Shown one piece after another: positions 9,811 to 18,111 of a stretch of 64,000 nt of DNA (the stretch's first letter is position 1; the number at the start of each line of letters is the position of its first letter). This DNA is from an uncultured Lachnospiraceae bacterium. Its GTDB lineage: Bacteria > Bacillota > Clostridia > Lachnospirales > Lachnospiraceae. The stretch covers positions 1 through 64,000 of the forward strand of contig CAKRJT010000015.1 of the NCBI GenBank assembly GCA_934351925.1, in the 5' to 3' direction. The notes under the pieces were generated by a model that saw only the letters and a program-made list of their open reading frames with translations, had not been told where the DNA came from and searched no databases. The translations under genes and the position numbers were made by a program.

Positions 9811-12132
9811 TCACTGCCCGCAGGCTTCCCCGTACATAACACCTCTTGAACCTGTGGCTATAAAAAATCTTCCGAAAACTCTCTTGTCGCCGTCTATGCT
9901 GTTGATATCCCCGAACATCTGCTTGTCAGTATTGATGCGCTCGTAGGTCGCACCGTCATCAAAGCTCCTGAAAAATCCGTACACGCCGTCAATCACTCCG
10001 CAGATATATACTGCCTTGTCCTCACCCGCGTAGTCTCCACCGGCTCTTTTAAGTCCGAGTCCCATTCTGAATACCCTATCTCCCAGCTTTGACAGCCTGA
10101 TAAGCCGAACCTCATCTGTATGCCTTGTATAAATCAACTTAAATAGACCCTCATCACCTGCCGCGATATATATAACACCCTGTTTTCCCGACTCAGCTCT
10201 TATCTCGGTCTTGTCAGCCGTATCAATCCTTCCAAAATCAAGCTCAGGAAGTCCTACCTCCCTGCGGTAGAAGTTCTCGCCGGCATCGGTGCTCACATAG
10301 AACTGACCCGCCTCGCCAAAGCCGTAGAACACCTTGTCGTTCACCCTGTCGGAAAACGCCTTGAATTTCTCCCCGCCGTCATGGATATTAACCTTAAAAT
10401 ATGTCTCACCCCCGTCATGGCTTCCCACAACAAGGTCTGACGGAAGGTCTATGCAGTCGGCTATCGACCAGACTATATTTTTCGTATCAGGTGACATTGC
10501 CACCCATCCCGCGTTGACATTCGGCTCCTCTATCTGATGAAGCTTCTCATCAATTTTCGGACTTAACCCGTAAGGCATTGGAAGTCTCCTGAAGGTCTCA
10601 CAGCCGTCGTCCGTTCTGACAAGCCCTCCCTTGGTCTTTCTCTTCCAGTTTCCTCTCGCCGTCACGATCACGGTGTTATATTTCACATCGGAAATATCGG
10701 CATTTATGCAGGTTATATATCTATTTCCCTCCGCGTCATCAAACGAGTTGCGGCACGGCTTGTCAAGCTCCTTAAACGCAAACGCACCAAGGTCTCCCAC
10801 GATATCCACCAGCTCAACCTCACCTCCAAGCGGTGCATACACGTTCAGATGAACCGTCTCCTCTATACCTGTGCACTTGTCGTGATAGGCAGGATTATCC
10901 GAGGTGAACGCATCGCTTCCGAACACACCCGTTCCCGAGTTGAACCAGACCTCATCTTTATTGAACGGATTAATCTTGATATCGCTCAGCCAGTGAAGTA
11001 TCGACACGCCCCCATTGTACTCAGGCCTCATGTACGACGTATTGAAGTATATTCCGCCCTTTTCCAGCCCCTTGAGGCTTATCTCCCATGTAGAACCATA
11101 ATCATGTGATAAGTACACATACTCAACACCCTTCAGTTCACGGCACAGGGTCGTGCACGCAAGCAGTCCCGGCTCGCTCTGACATGAGCATACACCTCCA
11201 AAGCCATAGTCAACATACCTCTCCTCCCTCGACTTCTCATCATCGTAAGGAGTTATGTCATCGCAGCCGGATATCCTGCCGTTTTCAAAGCGGTATCTAA
11301 GAATATGCCCGCCTATGACATCGCCCGTGTCACAGCTATAGCCCATGTCCACTATATAGTTAAACCTTCCCGTGCTGTTCATCGTGATATAGAGATATTT
11401 TCCGTCATAATCGTATCTTGACGCCACATTTCCATTCATACGGCAGTCAGGTATCTCCATATTCTTCGGCTCTTCCAGCTCCTCAAACGAACTACCGGCA
11501 TCATACGACACATAAAGACTGTGCCCTCTGTGCCTGTCATCTATCTTTTTTGTCAGTCCCGCCGTTCCTGCGACTATAGTTTTCCCGTCAGGCGACACCC
11601 ACACAAACGTTAGATAATTCTCCTCGAGCGGCAGTCTTTCCCAGCTTTCTCCCCTGTCGCGGGTTCTAAGCAGTCCTCCCGTCTGGCTCGCAAAATAGAG
11701 CGTGCTGCTGTCACTTTCATCGACCACCAGCCTCATTCCCGTGCCGCGCCCGCTCAGGTTTCCGTGAACCATCGTCGGTATGCCAGCGTAGGTAAAGCTC
11801 TCACCGCAATCGTCCGAAATGCATAGCTTCCCTTCGGGCTCCCCGTTCACACCGCACGCTATATATAGTCTGTTTGGATTTTCATTATCGAGCGCTACCG
11901 CAATCGGAAATGTCTCCGCAATATCAAGCATCGTCACATGGTCTATAAGGCTCTTCCAGTGATTTTCCCCGTACAGATATCTGTACACACCTCCGATATC
12001 AGTTCTCGCGTAGAGTATGCCCGGCACTCTTTTATGAAAAACAAAGCCCGTGACATAGCCGCCGCCGGGAATTGGCGCGTTTTTATACCTGTATGGTATC
12101 TGCGCCGTTATTCTATCCATCATCCCTGACAT
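9811..12132 (-). CDS. glycoside hydrolase family 74 (xyloglucanase-type double beta-propeller)
   Basis: A 773-residue protein matching GH74 across its length. GH74 enzymes are inverting endo-xyloglucanases or xyloglucan oligosaccharide hydrolases built of two seven-bladed propellers. The N-terminal signature GGGYVTGFVFH and YARTDIGG (catalytic Asp45) are present, and the second catalytic Asp is probably Asp447 in VGDLGAF. Many blades carry Asp-box-like strings (DDCGESFTYAG, DRGESWERL, DYGSTWEI). There is no signal peptide, so it is likely cytoplasmic and would act on imported oligosaccharides rather than polymer. Start at 12132 has GGAGGGAGG 6 bases upstream. It is the first gene of a two-gene unit with the GH31 enzyme. 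Confidence 0.88.
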   Translation of the reverse strand: MSGMMDRITAQIPYRYKNAPIPGGGYVTGFVFHKRVPGILYARTDIGGVYRYLYGENHWKSLIDHVTMLDIAETFPIAVALDNENPNRLYIACGVNGEPEGKLCISDDCGESFTYAGIPTMVHGNLSGRGTGMRLVVDESDSSTLYFASQTGGLLRTRDRGESWERLPLEENYLTFVWVSPDGKTIVAGTAGLTKKIDDRHRGHSLYVSYDAGSSFEELEEPKNMEIPDCRMNGNVASRYDYDGKYLYITMNSTGRFNYIVDMGYSCDTGDVIGGHILRYRFENGRISGCDDITPYDDEKSREERYVDYGFGGVCSCQSEPGLLACTTLCRELKGVEYVYLSHDYGSTWEISLKGLEKGGIYFNTSYMRPEYNGGVSILHWLSDIKINPFNKDEVWFNSGTGVFGSDAFTSDNPAYHDKCTGIEETVHLNVYAPLGGEVELVDIVGDLGAFAFKELDKPCRNSFDDAEGNRYITCINADISDVKYNTVIVTARGNWKRKTKGGLVRTDDGCETFRRLPMPYGLSPKIDEKLHQIEEPNVNAGWVAMSPDTKNIVWSIADCIDLPSDLVVGSHDGGETYFKVNIHDGGEKFKAFSDRVNDKVFYGFGEAGQFYVSTDAGENFYRREVGLPELDFGRIDTADKTEIRAESGKQGVIYIAAGDEGLFKLIYTRHTDEVRLIRLSKLGDRVFRMGLGLKRAGGDYAGEDKAVYICGVIDGVYGFFRSFDDGATYERINTDKQMFGDINSIDGDKRVFGRFFIATGSRGVMYGEACGQ

Positions 12133-12276
12133 AACAATCCTCCCTCCGGTCAAAAATGTCCCAAAAAACATTCTCCATTCTCAGATGGGAAGATTGTCGC
12201 ACTAAATCACGAGCTTTTCTACCCTATTTTTTTTACCTATTTACTGTAACTATTCAAAAATACATTCTCGGAATGC

Positions 12277-13203
12277 TTACTGCTGTTTTACCGCCTTGAG
12301 CGTCATGCCGCTGCCGCTGCAGGTCAAAGTCACAACAACCTTGTCCTTAACATAGTAGCTCGTCAGTCCATCCGGTGTCGAACTCGAAAATAAAAATCCA
12401 TTAGTTTCAAGAACATCACCATAGCTTACAGCCACCTCCGACGATGCAACGGTAAAGTTCATCACTCCGCCTCCGTCAACCGCCTCATAGCCCGTGAAGC
12501 TTCCCTCGGTCATATACGGAAGCTGTGAAAATATCGAGTCCTTGCTGTCAAAATATGCATATCTTCCGTCCGTCGTCTCAGAAGGCTTCGTCGGTTCCTG
12601 TGTCTTATCCTCAGCAAATGTCAGAATATCCCAGTAGTTCTCACCTGCTTCTATAAGCATCGTTCCGTCCTTATAAATGAGGGTCACGCACATCTTTCCG
12701 CTCACCGCCGCTAAGTACGCCCTCGTGCCGTCCTGACTGTTGAGCGTGTATTTTCCGTCGTTGAGCACGGCCTTGAGGTAATCGCTGTAGTCCTTCTCTG
12801 TGGTTCCGCTGAAATTCAGTATCTCAACATATCCCTGGTTAAAGTACTCCTCATATTTGCCCGCATCAAATGAAGGAAGTGTGTTAAATACGCTCTTCTC
12901 ATCCTTGAAGTACACAGCTGCGCCGGTGAGTGGCTTGGCAGTTGTCGTCTCCTCCTTGGAAGGCTTCGTTGTGCCCTTTGTGGTCTCCTTGTCCGTCTCC
13001 TTCGTCGAGTTCTTCTCCGTCGCAGCTACCTCTGACTCTGTCTCCGGCTTTGTAGGCTCTGTGGTCTGTATCTCAGTCTTAGTGTACTCAAAGGTTCTGT
13101 CAATCTCGGATATATCATCCTTCTTCCCGCAGGCGGTCACGGCAGCCGTGGCAAATATAACCGCCGATAATATCACTGAAAATTTCCCTAATCTTCTTCT
13201 CAT
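12277..13203 (-). CDS. lipoprotein with two copies of a novel ~90-residue domain
   Basis: A 308-residue secreted lipoprotein. Residues 1-26 form a signal peptide ending in a lipobox (AAVTAC) with Cys at about 27. A Thr/Glu/Lys-rich linker (about 50-95) precedes two related modules. The first starts with AAVYFKDEKSVFNTLPSF and the second with YAYFDSKDSIFSQLPYM; both end in strands of the type VTLIYKDGTMLIEA and VTLTCSGSGMTLKA. The pattern suggests an internal duplication of an extracellular binding domain. I do not recognise the family. Start at 13203 has AGGGGA at suitable spacing, whereas the ATG six bases earlier is too close to it. It stands alone, with no clear operon partner. Confidence 0.8.
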   Translation of the reverse strand: MRRRLGKFSVILSAVIFATAAVTACGKKDDISEIDRTFEYTKTEIQTTEPTKPETESEVAATEKNSTKETDKETTKGTTKPSKEETTTAKPLTGAAVYFKDEKSVFNTLPSFDAGKYEEYFNQGYVEILNFSGTTEKDYSDYLKAVLNDGKYTLNSQDGTRAYLAAVSGKMCVTLIYKDGTMLIEAGENYWDILTFAEDKTQEPTKPSETTDGRYAYFDSKDSIFSQLPYMTEGSFTGYEAVDGGGVMNFTVASSEVAVSYGDVLETNGFLFSSSTPDGLTSYYVKDKVVVTLTCSGSGMTLKAVKQQ

Positions 13204-13285
13204 AATCATTCCCCTTTTCTTCCCTTTTGGTGTTTCTTTCATTCATTATACCTTATAAGCGCTCAAAAGTGAATACTTTGTTTCG

Positions 13286-14647
13286 TCATTCGTATTTCAC
13301 ACGCCTGTACAGAAAGTGTCCCGCCACAGCCACGAACAGATTGCTCGCCCCCATGACCAGCCATATTCCCATCGATGCCGGCAAATCAGACCTTCCTACA
13401 GCCAACAGCATAGGAATACGCAGCGCCCACAGCCATATAAAAGACAGACACAAGGAAAGCTTCGTGTTTCCGGAACCGTTAAATACTCCCATATAGTTCT
13501 GGTACATGGCAAGTCCCGGCAGCGTTATAAGCACTATAATAATATATTCCATGGATGCCTGCACTGTCTGCTCATCATTGGACATAAAGCCGACAATCAG
13601 ACTTCTGGCAGGAAACAGAAGCACAAGCCCTATAAGCATTAGTGCAACCGACAGGTTTCGGCTTGCGCGATAGGCACACTTTGCCCTGTCAGCATTTTTT
13701 GCCCCGATGTTCTGCCCCACAAACGCCGACATCGTAGTCGACAGAGCCATCACGACGGCAAGAATTATGTTGGATATCTTATTTCCTATCGAGAATGCTG
13801 CCGATATCTCCTTTCCCGCCCTCAGAATAATCATCTGGAGTATTATAAAACCAAACGATGCAGCAAGCTGTCCGTACACCGCCGGCCCTGCTATCTTGTA
13901 GAACTTTCCCACGTCTTTTGCTTTAAGGCGCATGTCGGCTGCCGTTATCGAGAGCCTTCTCTTGCCGGAAAACAACGACCTTACATAGAAGGGAATTATA
14001 CTAAGCTGCCCTGCCACCGACGCAGCAGCCGCCCCATTTATCCCAAGCCCGAATCCCCTTATGAACACCGCCACCAGCACAATGTTCACGACAGCAGCCG
14101 CCATCGACAGAATTACCGGCTGCAGCATATCCCCCTCCGACTGCCGTATCGAGGTGAACGCGGTGAACGCAAACAGCGGAACCATCTCAAAAGAACTTAT
14201 CCTGAGATACACCGATGCCTCGGAGCGCACATCGCCGTCCGCCCCCATAAAGTCCATGACCGCAGATGCCGCAAAGAAAAGCACTGCATTTATCACTGTC
14301 CCCACAATTATCGCAGTGCTAAGAAGCTGTCCCGCCTGCTTTCCTGCACCGTCATAGTCCTCCTCTCCCGTCATGCGGCTTATAACCGCAGTTCCTGCCG
14401 CCGCAAGCCCATTGTTAAACGCGAGCATTATATTGATAACAGGCCACGCTGCACCCATTCCCGCCTGAGCCGCCGACGAGTTTTCTATCTGCCCCACAAA
14501 AAAGGTGTCCACAATGTCGAGCAGTGCGATTATAAAATTGGAGAGCATAAGCGGCACCGCCGTCACAAGCAGAGCCCTATAAATACTCTTTTCATACCGT
14601 ATTCGTTCAGATTTTTCCTTCATATTCTGGTATTGTTCCCGGCACAC
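13286..14647 (-). CDS. MATE family efflux transporter
   Basis: A 453-residue membrane protein with about 12 hydrophobic segments and MatE sequence features, including the N-terminal LDIVDTFFVGQ and FNNGLAAAGTAVISR stretches and a second half repeating the pattern (FIILQMIILRAG, FVGQNIGAKN). MATE transporters exchange drugs or other organic cations for sodium or protons across the cytoplasmic membrane; substrate cannot be predicted. The start is uncertain: the frame opens with a GTG at 14647 and the first ATG is at 14623, and neither has a strong ribosome binding site. It is divergent from the D,D-carboxypeptidase gene, with a 91-bp spacer that must hold both promoters. Confidence 0.9.
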   Translation of the reverse strand: MCREQYQNMKEKSERIRYEKSIYRALLVTAVPLMLSNFIIALLDIVDTFFVGQIENSSAAQAGMGAAWPVINIMLAFNNGLAAAGTAVISRMTGEEDYDGAGKQAGQLLSTAIIVGTVINAVLFFAASAVMDFMGADGDVRSEASVYLRISSFEMVPLFAFTAFTSIRQSEGDMLQPVILSMAAAVVNIVLVAVFIRGFGLGINGAAAASVAGQLSIIPFYVRSLFSGKRRLSITAADMRLKAKDVGKFYKIAGPAVYGQLAASFGFIILQMIILRAGKEISAAFSIGNKISNIILAVVMALSTTMSAFVGQNIGAKNADRAKCAYRASRNLSVALMLIGLVLLFPARSLIVGFMSNDEQTVQASMEYIIIVLITLPGLAMYQNYMGVFNGSGNTKLSLCLSFIWLWALRIPMLLAVGRSDLPASMGIWLVMGASNLFVAVAGHFLYRRVKYE

Positions 14648-14738
14648 CCCACGAATATTACATGTCCCGGTCTGATTTTTTCATAATTTTCCCGTTCTGC
14701 GACTATAATATTGTAAAGCTATTCCGGAGTCGGTACAT

Positions 14739-15905
14739 ATGTTTTCAAAAAAGCTTTCCAAATTAACCTGTTTTACTCTCCTGTTTACCATGTTCATATG
14801 CTGCATTATAGTCCCCGCCCACGCTGACACACCTTCCGTGAGCGCCCCGTCGGCAATTCTAATGGAAGCCTCGACAGGCACCGTAATCTATGAAAAGGAC
14901 GCCGACACAAGGCTCCGCCCGGCGAGCATCACAAAAATCATGACACTCATACTCATCTTCGACGCTCTTACCGAGGGCAAAATCACCCTGGACGAAAAAG
15001 TCACCGTGTCCGAACACGCGGCAAGCATGGGCGGAAGCCAGGTATTTCTTGAACCCGGCGAGACGCAGACGGTGGAGACTATGATAAAATGTATTTCCAT
15101 TGCGAGTGCTAATGATGCTTGTGTCGCCATGGCAGAGCACATCGCAGGCTCGGAGGGCGCGTTTGTCGACCGCATGAATGAGCGGGCCGCCGGACTTGGC
15201 ATGATGAACACGCATTTTGTCAACTGCTGCGGGCTTGATGCCGATGGTCACGAGACTACTGCACGCGATGTAGCATACATGTCGCGCGAACTTATAAACA
15301 AATATCCGGAAATACATAATTATTCCACAATATGGATGGACACCATAACTCATTCGACAAGGCGCGGTAATTCGGAATTCGGTCTTACTAACACCAACAA
15401 GCTCATAAAGCAGTACGAATGGGCAACAGGCTTAAAGACGGGTTCCACAAGCCTCGCCGGGTTCTGCCTGTCCGCTACTGCCAGCAAGAACGATATCGAG
15501 CTTATTGCCGTGGTCATGCACTCTCCGAGTGGAAAGGAGCGCGTTGCGGACTGCATATCACTTCTAAATTACGGCTACGGCATAGTCAGCCGCTATGAGG
15601 ACACCGCCCCTCCGCGGGTTCCCGAGGTACGGATAAAGGGCGGCATAAAGCAGACTGTCATCTGTGCCTATAAAGAAAATTTTTCCTGCATCTTTCTAAA
15701 GAACTTCGACGTCTCCAAAATAAGCTGCCACTTTGAGCTGCTTGACAATACACAGGCTCCGATATCGACCGGAGATGCCCTCGGCATGCTCGTATATGAG
15801 TATGACGGGACACCTATCGGAAGCGTAGACATAGTGGCTGTCGAGGACATAAAAAAAGCCGGATACAGTGATTATATCCGGCTCCTGATGGAAAAATTCT
15901 TCTAA
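14739..15905 (+). CDS. D-alanyl-D-alanine carboxypeptidase (DacF/PBP5 type)
   Basis: A secreted low-molecular-weight penicillin-binding protein of 388 residues. The signal peptide spans about residues 1-30 (cleavage near AHAD). The active-site motifs are SITK (Ser63-Lys66), SAN (Ser123-Asn125) and KTG near residue 233. A C-terminal beta domain (about 285-388) is PBP5_C-like. The enzyme removes the terminal D-Ala from peptidoglycan pentapeptides and limits cross-linking. In Firmicutes dacF is often next to sporulation genes; none is seen here, so a vegetative role is equally likely. The ATG follows a GGAG about 10 bases upstream. It ends 3 bp from the convergent fucosyltransferase-like gene. 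Confidence 0.92.
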   Translation: MFSKKLSKLTCFTLLFTMFICCIIVPAHADTPSVSAPSAILMEASTGTVIYEKDADTRLRPASITKIMTLILIFDALTEGKITLDEKVTVSEHAASMGGSQVFLEPGETQTVETMIKCISIASANDACVAMAEHIAGSEGAFVDRMNERAAGLGMMNTHFVNCCGLDADGHETTARDVAYMSRELINKYPEIHNYSTIWMDTITHSTRRGNSEFGLTNTNKLIKQYEWATGLKTGSTSLAGFCLSATASKNDIELIAVVMHSPSGKERVADCISLLNYGYGIVSRYEDTAPPRVPEVRIKGGIKQTVICAYKENFSCIFLKNFDVSKISCHFELLDNTQAPISTGDALGMLVYEYDGTPIGSVDIVAVEDIKKAGYSDYIRLLMEKFF

Positions 15906-15908
15906 ATT

Positions 15909-16745
15909 TTAATTTTCTTTTTTGACCACCTCGAGCTCTATTCCCGACAGCATTGCAGCTATGCGCGAATAGGTCGAGTAAAAGCTTCCGATAATCTTTT
16001 TTGAGTGTGACAGGCAGATAAGCTCGGCAAATGCATCGGCAATTCCCTTATCGCTGTCGCGCTCAAAATTCTTCTCAGCCATATAATAAATGCGCTCTCC
16101 AAAGCGCTTTTTAAGCTCCAGAATAGTGCCTAAATCGTCCGAGGCGATGTAGAAGGTAACCTTGTCATCCTTCTCTATCTCCTTTTCCATGGCATCTATG
16201 AATACCTCAAGCGGGCTGTTATTTATACATACCTGATTGTCGGTGCGCCTTATATGCACACCTATATTGCTCGCGCTGTCTATATTCCCGACAACGGAGT
16301 CAGCCTTATCGCTGACGTACTTCACGGGCTTAATAAATTCGAGCGGCCTTTCTATTCCCTCAAAATCATGAAACTGCGAAAATGCCCTGATAAATTTCAG
16401 GTCATTATTTCTCATGGCCTCCTCAAAGTACATATTTCCCTTCTCCACAAAAAAGTCATTTGTCTGTCCTACATCGGAGAAAAAATCAGCCTTCCTGCGG
16501 AGCTTTTTCTCAAGCATCCGGTATCTTAGATAGGAGAACGGCTTATCCTTATAGCCAAAATCCTTGGCATGGATAAACCTTACCTCCTCAGGCAGGGAGA
16601 ACACAGCTTCATATTCCGCTCCCATAACACGTTCTGTTTTCCACAGCACCGTCAGCTCATCACCTGTCTGCTTCGCCCAGTGATAAGCCGATGCCATACC
16701 AAGAAAACGGTTTCCAAGTCCTGCACATGGTTCAACTATGATCAT
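15909..16745 (-). CDS. fucosyltransferase-like glycosyltransferase
   Basis: A 278-residue cytoplasmic protein with the look of GDP-fucose-type glycosyltransferases. The N-terminus has a glycine-rich segment (CAGLGNRFLGMASAYHWA) as in GT11/GT23-like enzymes. GVHIRRTDN at about 162-170 is the HxRRxD motif that binds the GDP-sugar, and the C-terminal segment GSFYSTYSRIAAM is a second family hallmark. Donor and acceptor are unknown. It starts 24 bp after the dnaJ stop on the same strand, so it may be the last gene of the heat-shock operon, an odd place for a sugar transferase. No independent promoter was recognised in the 24-bp gap. Confidence 0.7.
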   Translation of the reverse strand: MIIVEPCAGLGNRFLGMASAYHWAKQTGDELTVLWKTERVMGAEYEAVFSLPEEVRFIHAKDFGYKDKPFSYLRYRMLEKKLRRKADFFSDVGQTNDFFVEKGNMYFEEAMRNNDLKFIRAFSQFHDFEGIERPLEFIKPVKYVSDKADSVVGNIDSASNIGVHIRRTDNQVCINNSPLEVFIDAMEKEIEKDDKVTFYIASDDLGTILELKKRFGERIYYMAEKNFERDSDKGIADAFAELICLSHSKKIIGSFYSTYSRIAAMLSGIELEVVKKEN

Positions 16746-16769
16746 ACCCTGCTCCTTTATTTCCGTGTA

Positions 16770-17909
16770 TTATTTAAACAGACCTCTCTTTTTCTTAGTT
16801 GAGCTGCCCTCCGTACCGTCAGAAGGATTTTCGCCGCGCATAAGCGCATCGTAGGTGCGTAGTGCCTCCTTCTGCTCGCTTGTCATCTTCTCCGGAACCT
16901 TGACGTTGAGCGTTACATAGTGGTCGCCCCTTAACTTGCTGTCACGAAGTGAAGGTATTCCCTTGCCCTTTAAACGCACTCTCGTTCCGCTCTGTGTGCC
17001 CGGCTTAACATCGTAGAGAACTTCACCGTCAATTGTCTTAATTCTTATCTCGTTTCCGAGTGCCGCATCAGCAAAGCTTATTGATACGTTGGAGAATACA
17101 TTGCAATCCTCCCTCGCAAAAACAGGGCTTGGAGAGACTATAACCTCAACTAACAGGTCGCCTCTTGGTCCGCCGTTGGTTCCCGGCTCGCCCTTACCAC
17201 GTATTCTTATGCTCTGTCCGTTGTCGATACCCGCAGGTATTGTGACCTGAATCTTCTTGCGGTTAGCTATATAGCCTGTTCCGTGACAGTCAGGACACTT
17301 ATCCTTAACGACTGTTCCTTTGCCTCCGCACTCAGGACATGTTGTGACATTTCTCACCATTCCAAAAAGCGACTGCTGTGTGTATACAATCTGACCCTTA
17401 CCACCGCACTTTGCACACTGTACCGGCGATGTTCCCGGCCTTGCTCCGGTTCCGTGACAGGACGCACACTCGTCCTTGAGAGTAATGTCGAGCTCCTTCT
17501 CACAGCCAAAAGCTGCCTCCTCAAAGGTAATTCTCACGGAAGCTCTAACGTTGGCTCCCTGCATAGGTCCGTTGCTTCTTGCCCTGCTTCTTCCGCCGCC
17601 GAACAGATCTCCGAATATATCACCCATGCTTCCGAATATATCGTCCATGTTAAAATCATAAGCCTGACCACCTGCGCTGCCATCAAATGCCGCATGACCG
17701 AACTGGTCATACTTAGCACGCTTATCCGGGTCACTAAGTACCGCATACGCCTCAGAAGCTTCCTTGAACTTTGCCTCAGCCTCTTTATCCCCCGGGTTGG
17801 CATCCGGATGATATTTCTTAGCTAACACTCTATATGCCTTTTTAAGCTCAGCATCAGTGGCAGTCTTAGGTACACCCAGTACCTCATAATAATCTCTCTT
17901 ATCTGCCAT
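16770..17909 (-). CDS. dnaJ: chaperone DnaJ
   Basis: The 379-residue type I Hsp40 co-chaperone that stimulates DnaK ATPase and delivers substrates. It has the J domain with HPD at residues 34-36, a Gly/Phe region with MGDIFGDLFGG, four CxxCxGxG-type zinc-finger repeats (CASCHGTG, CAKCGGKG, CPECGGKG, CPDCHGTG) at about 147-215, and the C-terminal substrate-binding domains. An AGGGAGG lies about 10 bases upstream of the ATG. It follows dnaK by 202 bp, an interval carrying two stem-loops, which could lower dnaJ expression relative to dnaK. Confidence 0.97.
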   Translation of the reverse strand: MADKRDYYEVLGVPKTATDAELKKAYRVLAKKYHPDANPGDKEAEAKFKEASEAYAVLSDPDKRAKYDQFGHAAFDGSAGGQAYDFNMDDIFGSMGDIFGDLFGGGRSRARSNGPMQGANVRASVRITFEEAAFGCEKELDITLKDECASCHGTGARPGTSPVQCAKCGGKGQIVYTQQSLFGMVRNVTTCPECGGKGTVVKDKCPDCHGTGYIANRKKIQVTIPAGIDNGQSIRIRGKGEPGTNGGPRGDLLVEVIVSPSPVFAREDCNVFSNVSISFADAALGNEIRIKTIDGEVLYDVKPGTQSGTRVRLKGKGIPSLRDSKLRGDHYVTLNVKVPEKMTSEQKEALRTYDALMRGENPSDGTEGSSTKKKRGLFK

Positions 17910-17939
17910 GGTTCTTCCTCCCTATTTAAAAATACAAAT

Positions 17940-18040
17940 GTGTGAAATAGTAATATATCCAAACAGTGTATTTTACTGTCTTAGATATATTTTCACACTA
18001 CACTCAAACAGAGTGAATGACTGCCAGAGCCATTCACTCT
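17940..18040. other. Two stem-loops between dnaK and dnaJ
   Basis: The 202-bp spacer (17910-18111) holds no gene. One long imperfect hairpin spans 17940-17998, with arms GTGTGAAA/TTTCACAC, ATATATC/GATATAT and ACAGT/ACTGT. A second has a perfect 10-bp stem, AGAGTGAATG (18010-18019) with CATTCACTCT (18031-18040). Read in the operon direction neither is followed by a good U-tract, so they look like partial terminators, processing sites or mRNA-stability elements rather than a full stop. Function is inferred. Confidence 0.55.
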
Positions 18041-18111
18041 ATTTATTTTTAATGTATCTGCATGTCAGCCTTTTTCAAAATACCCGGCAATCATGCACAC
18101 ATCATACTATA

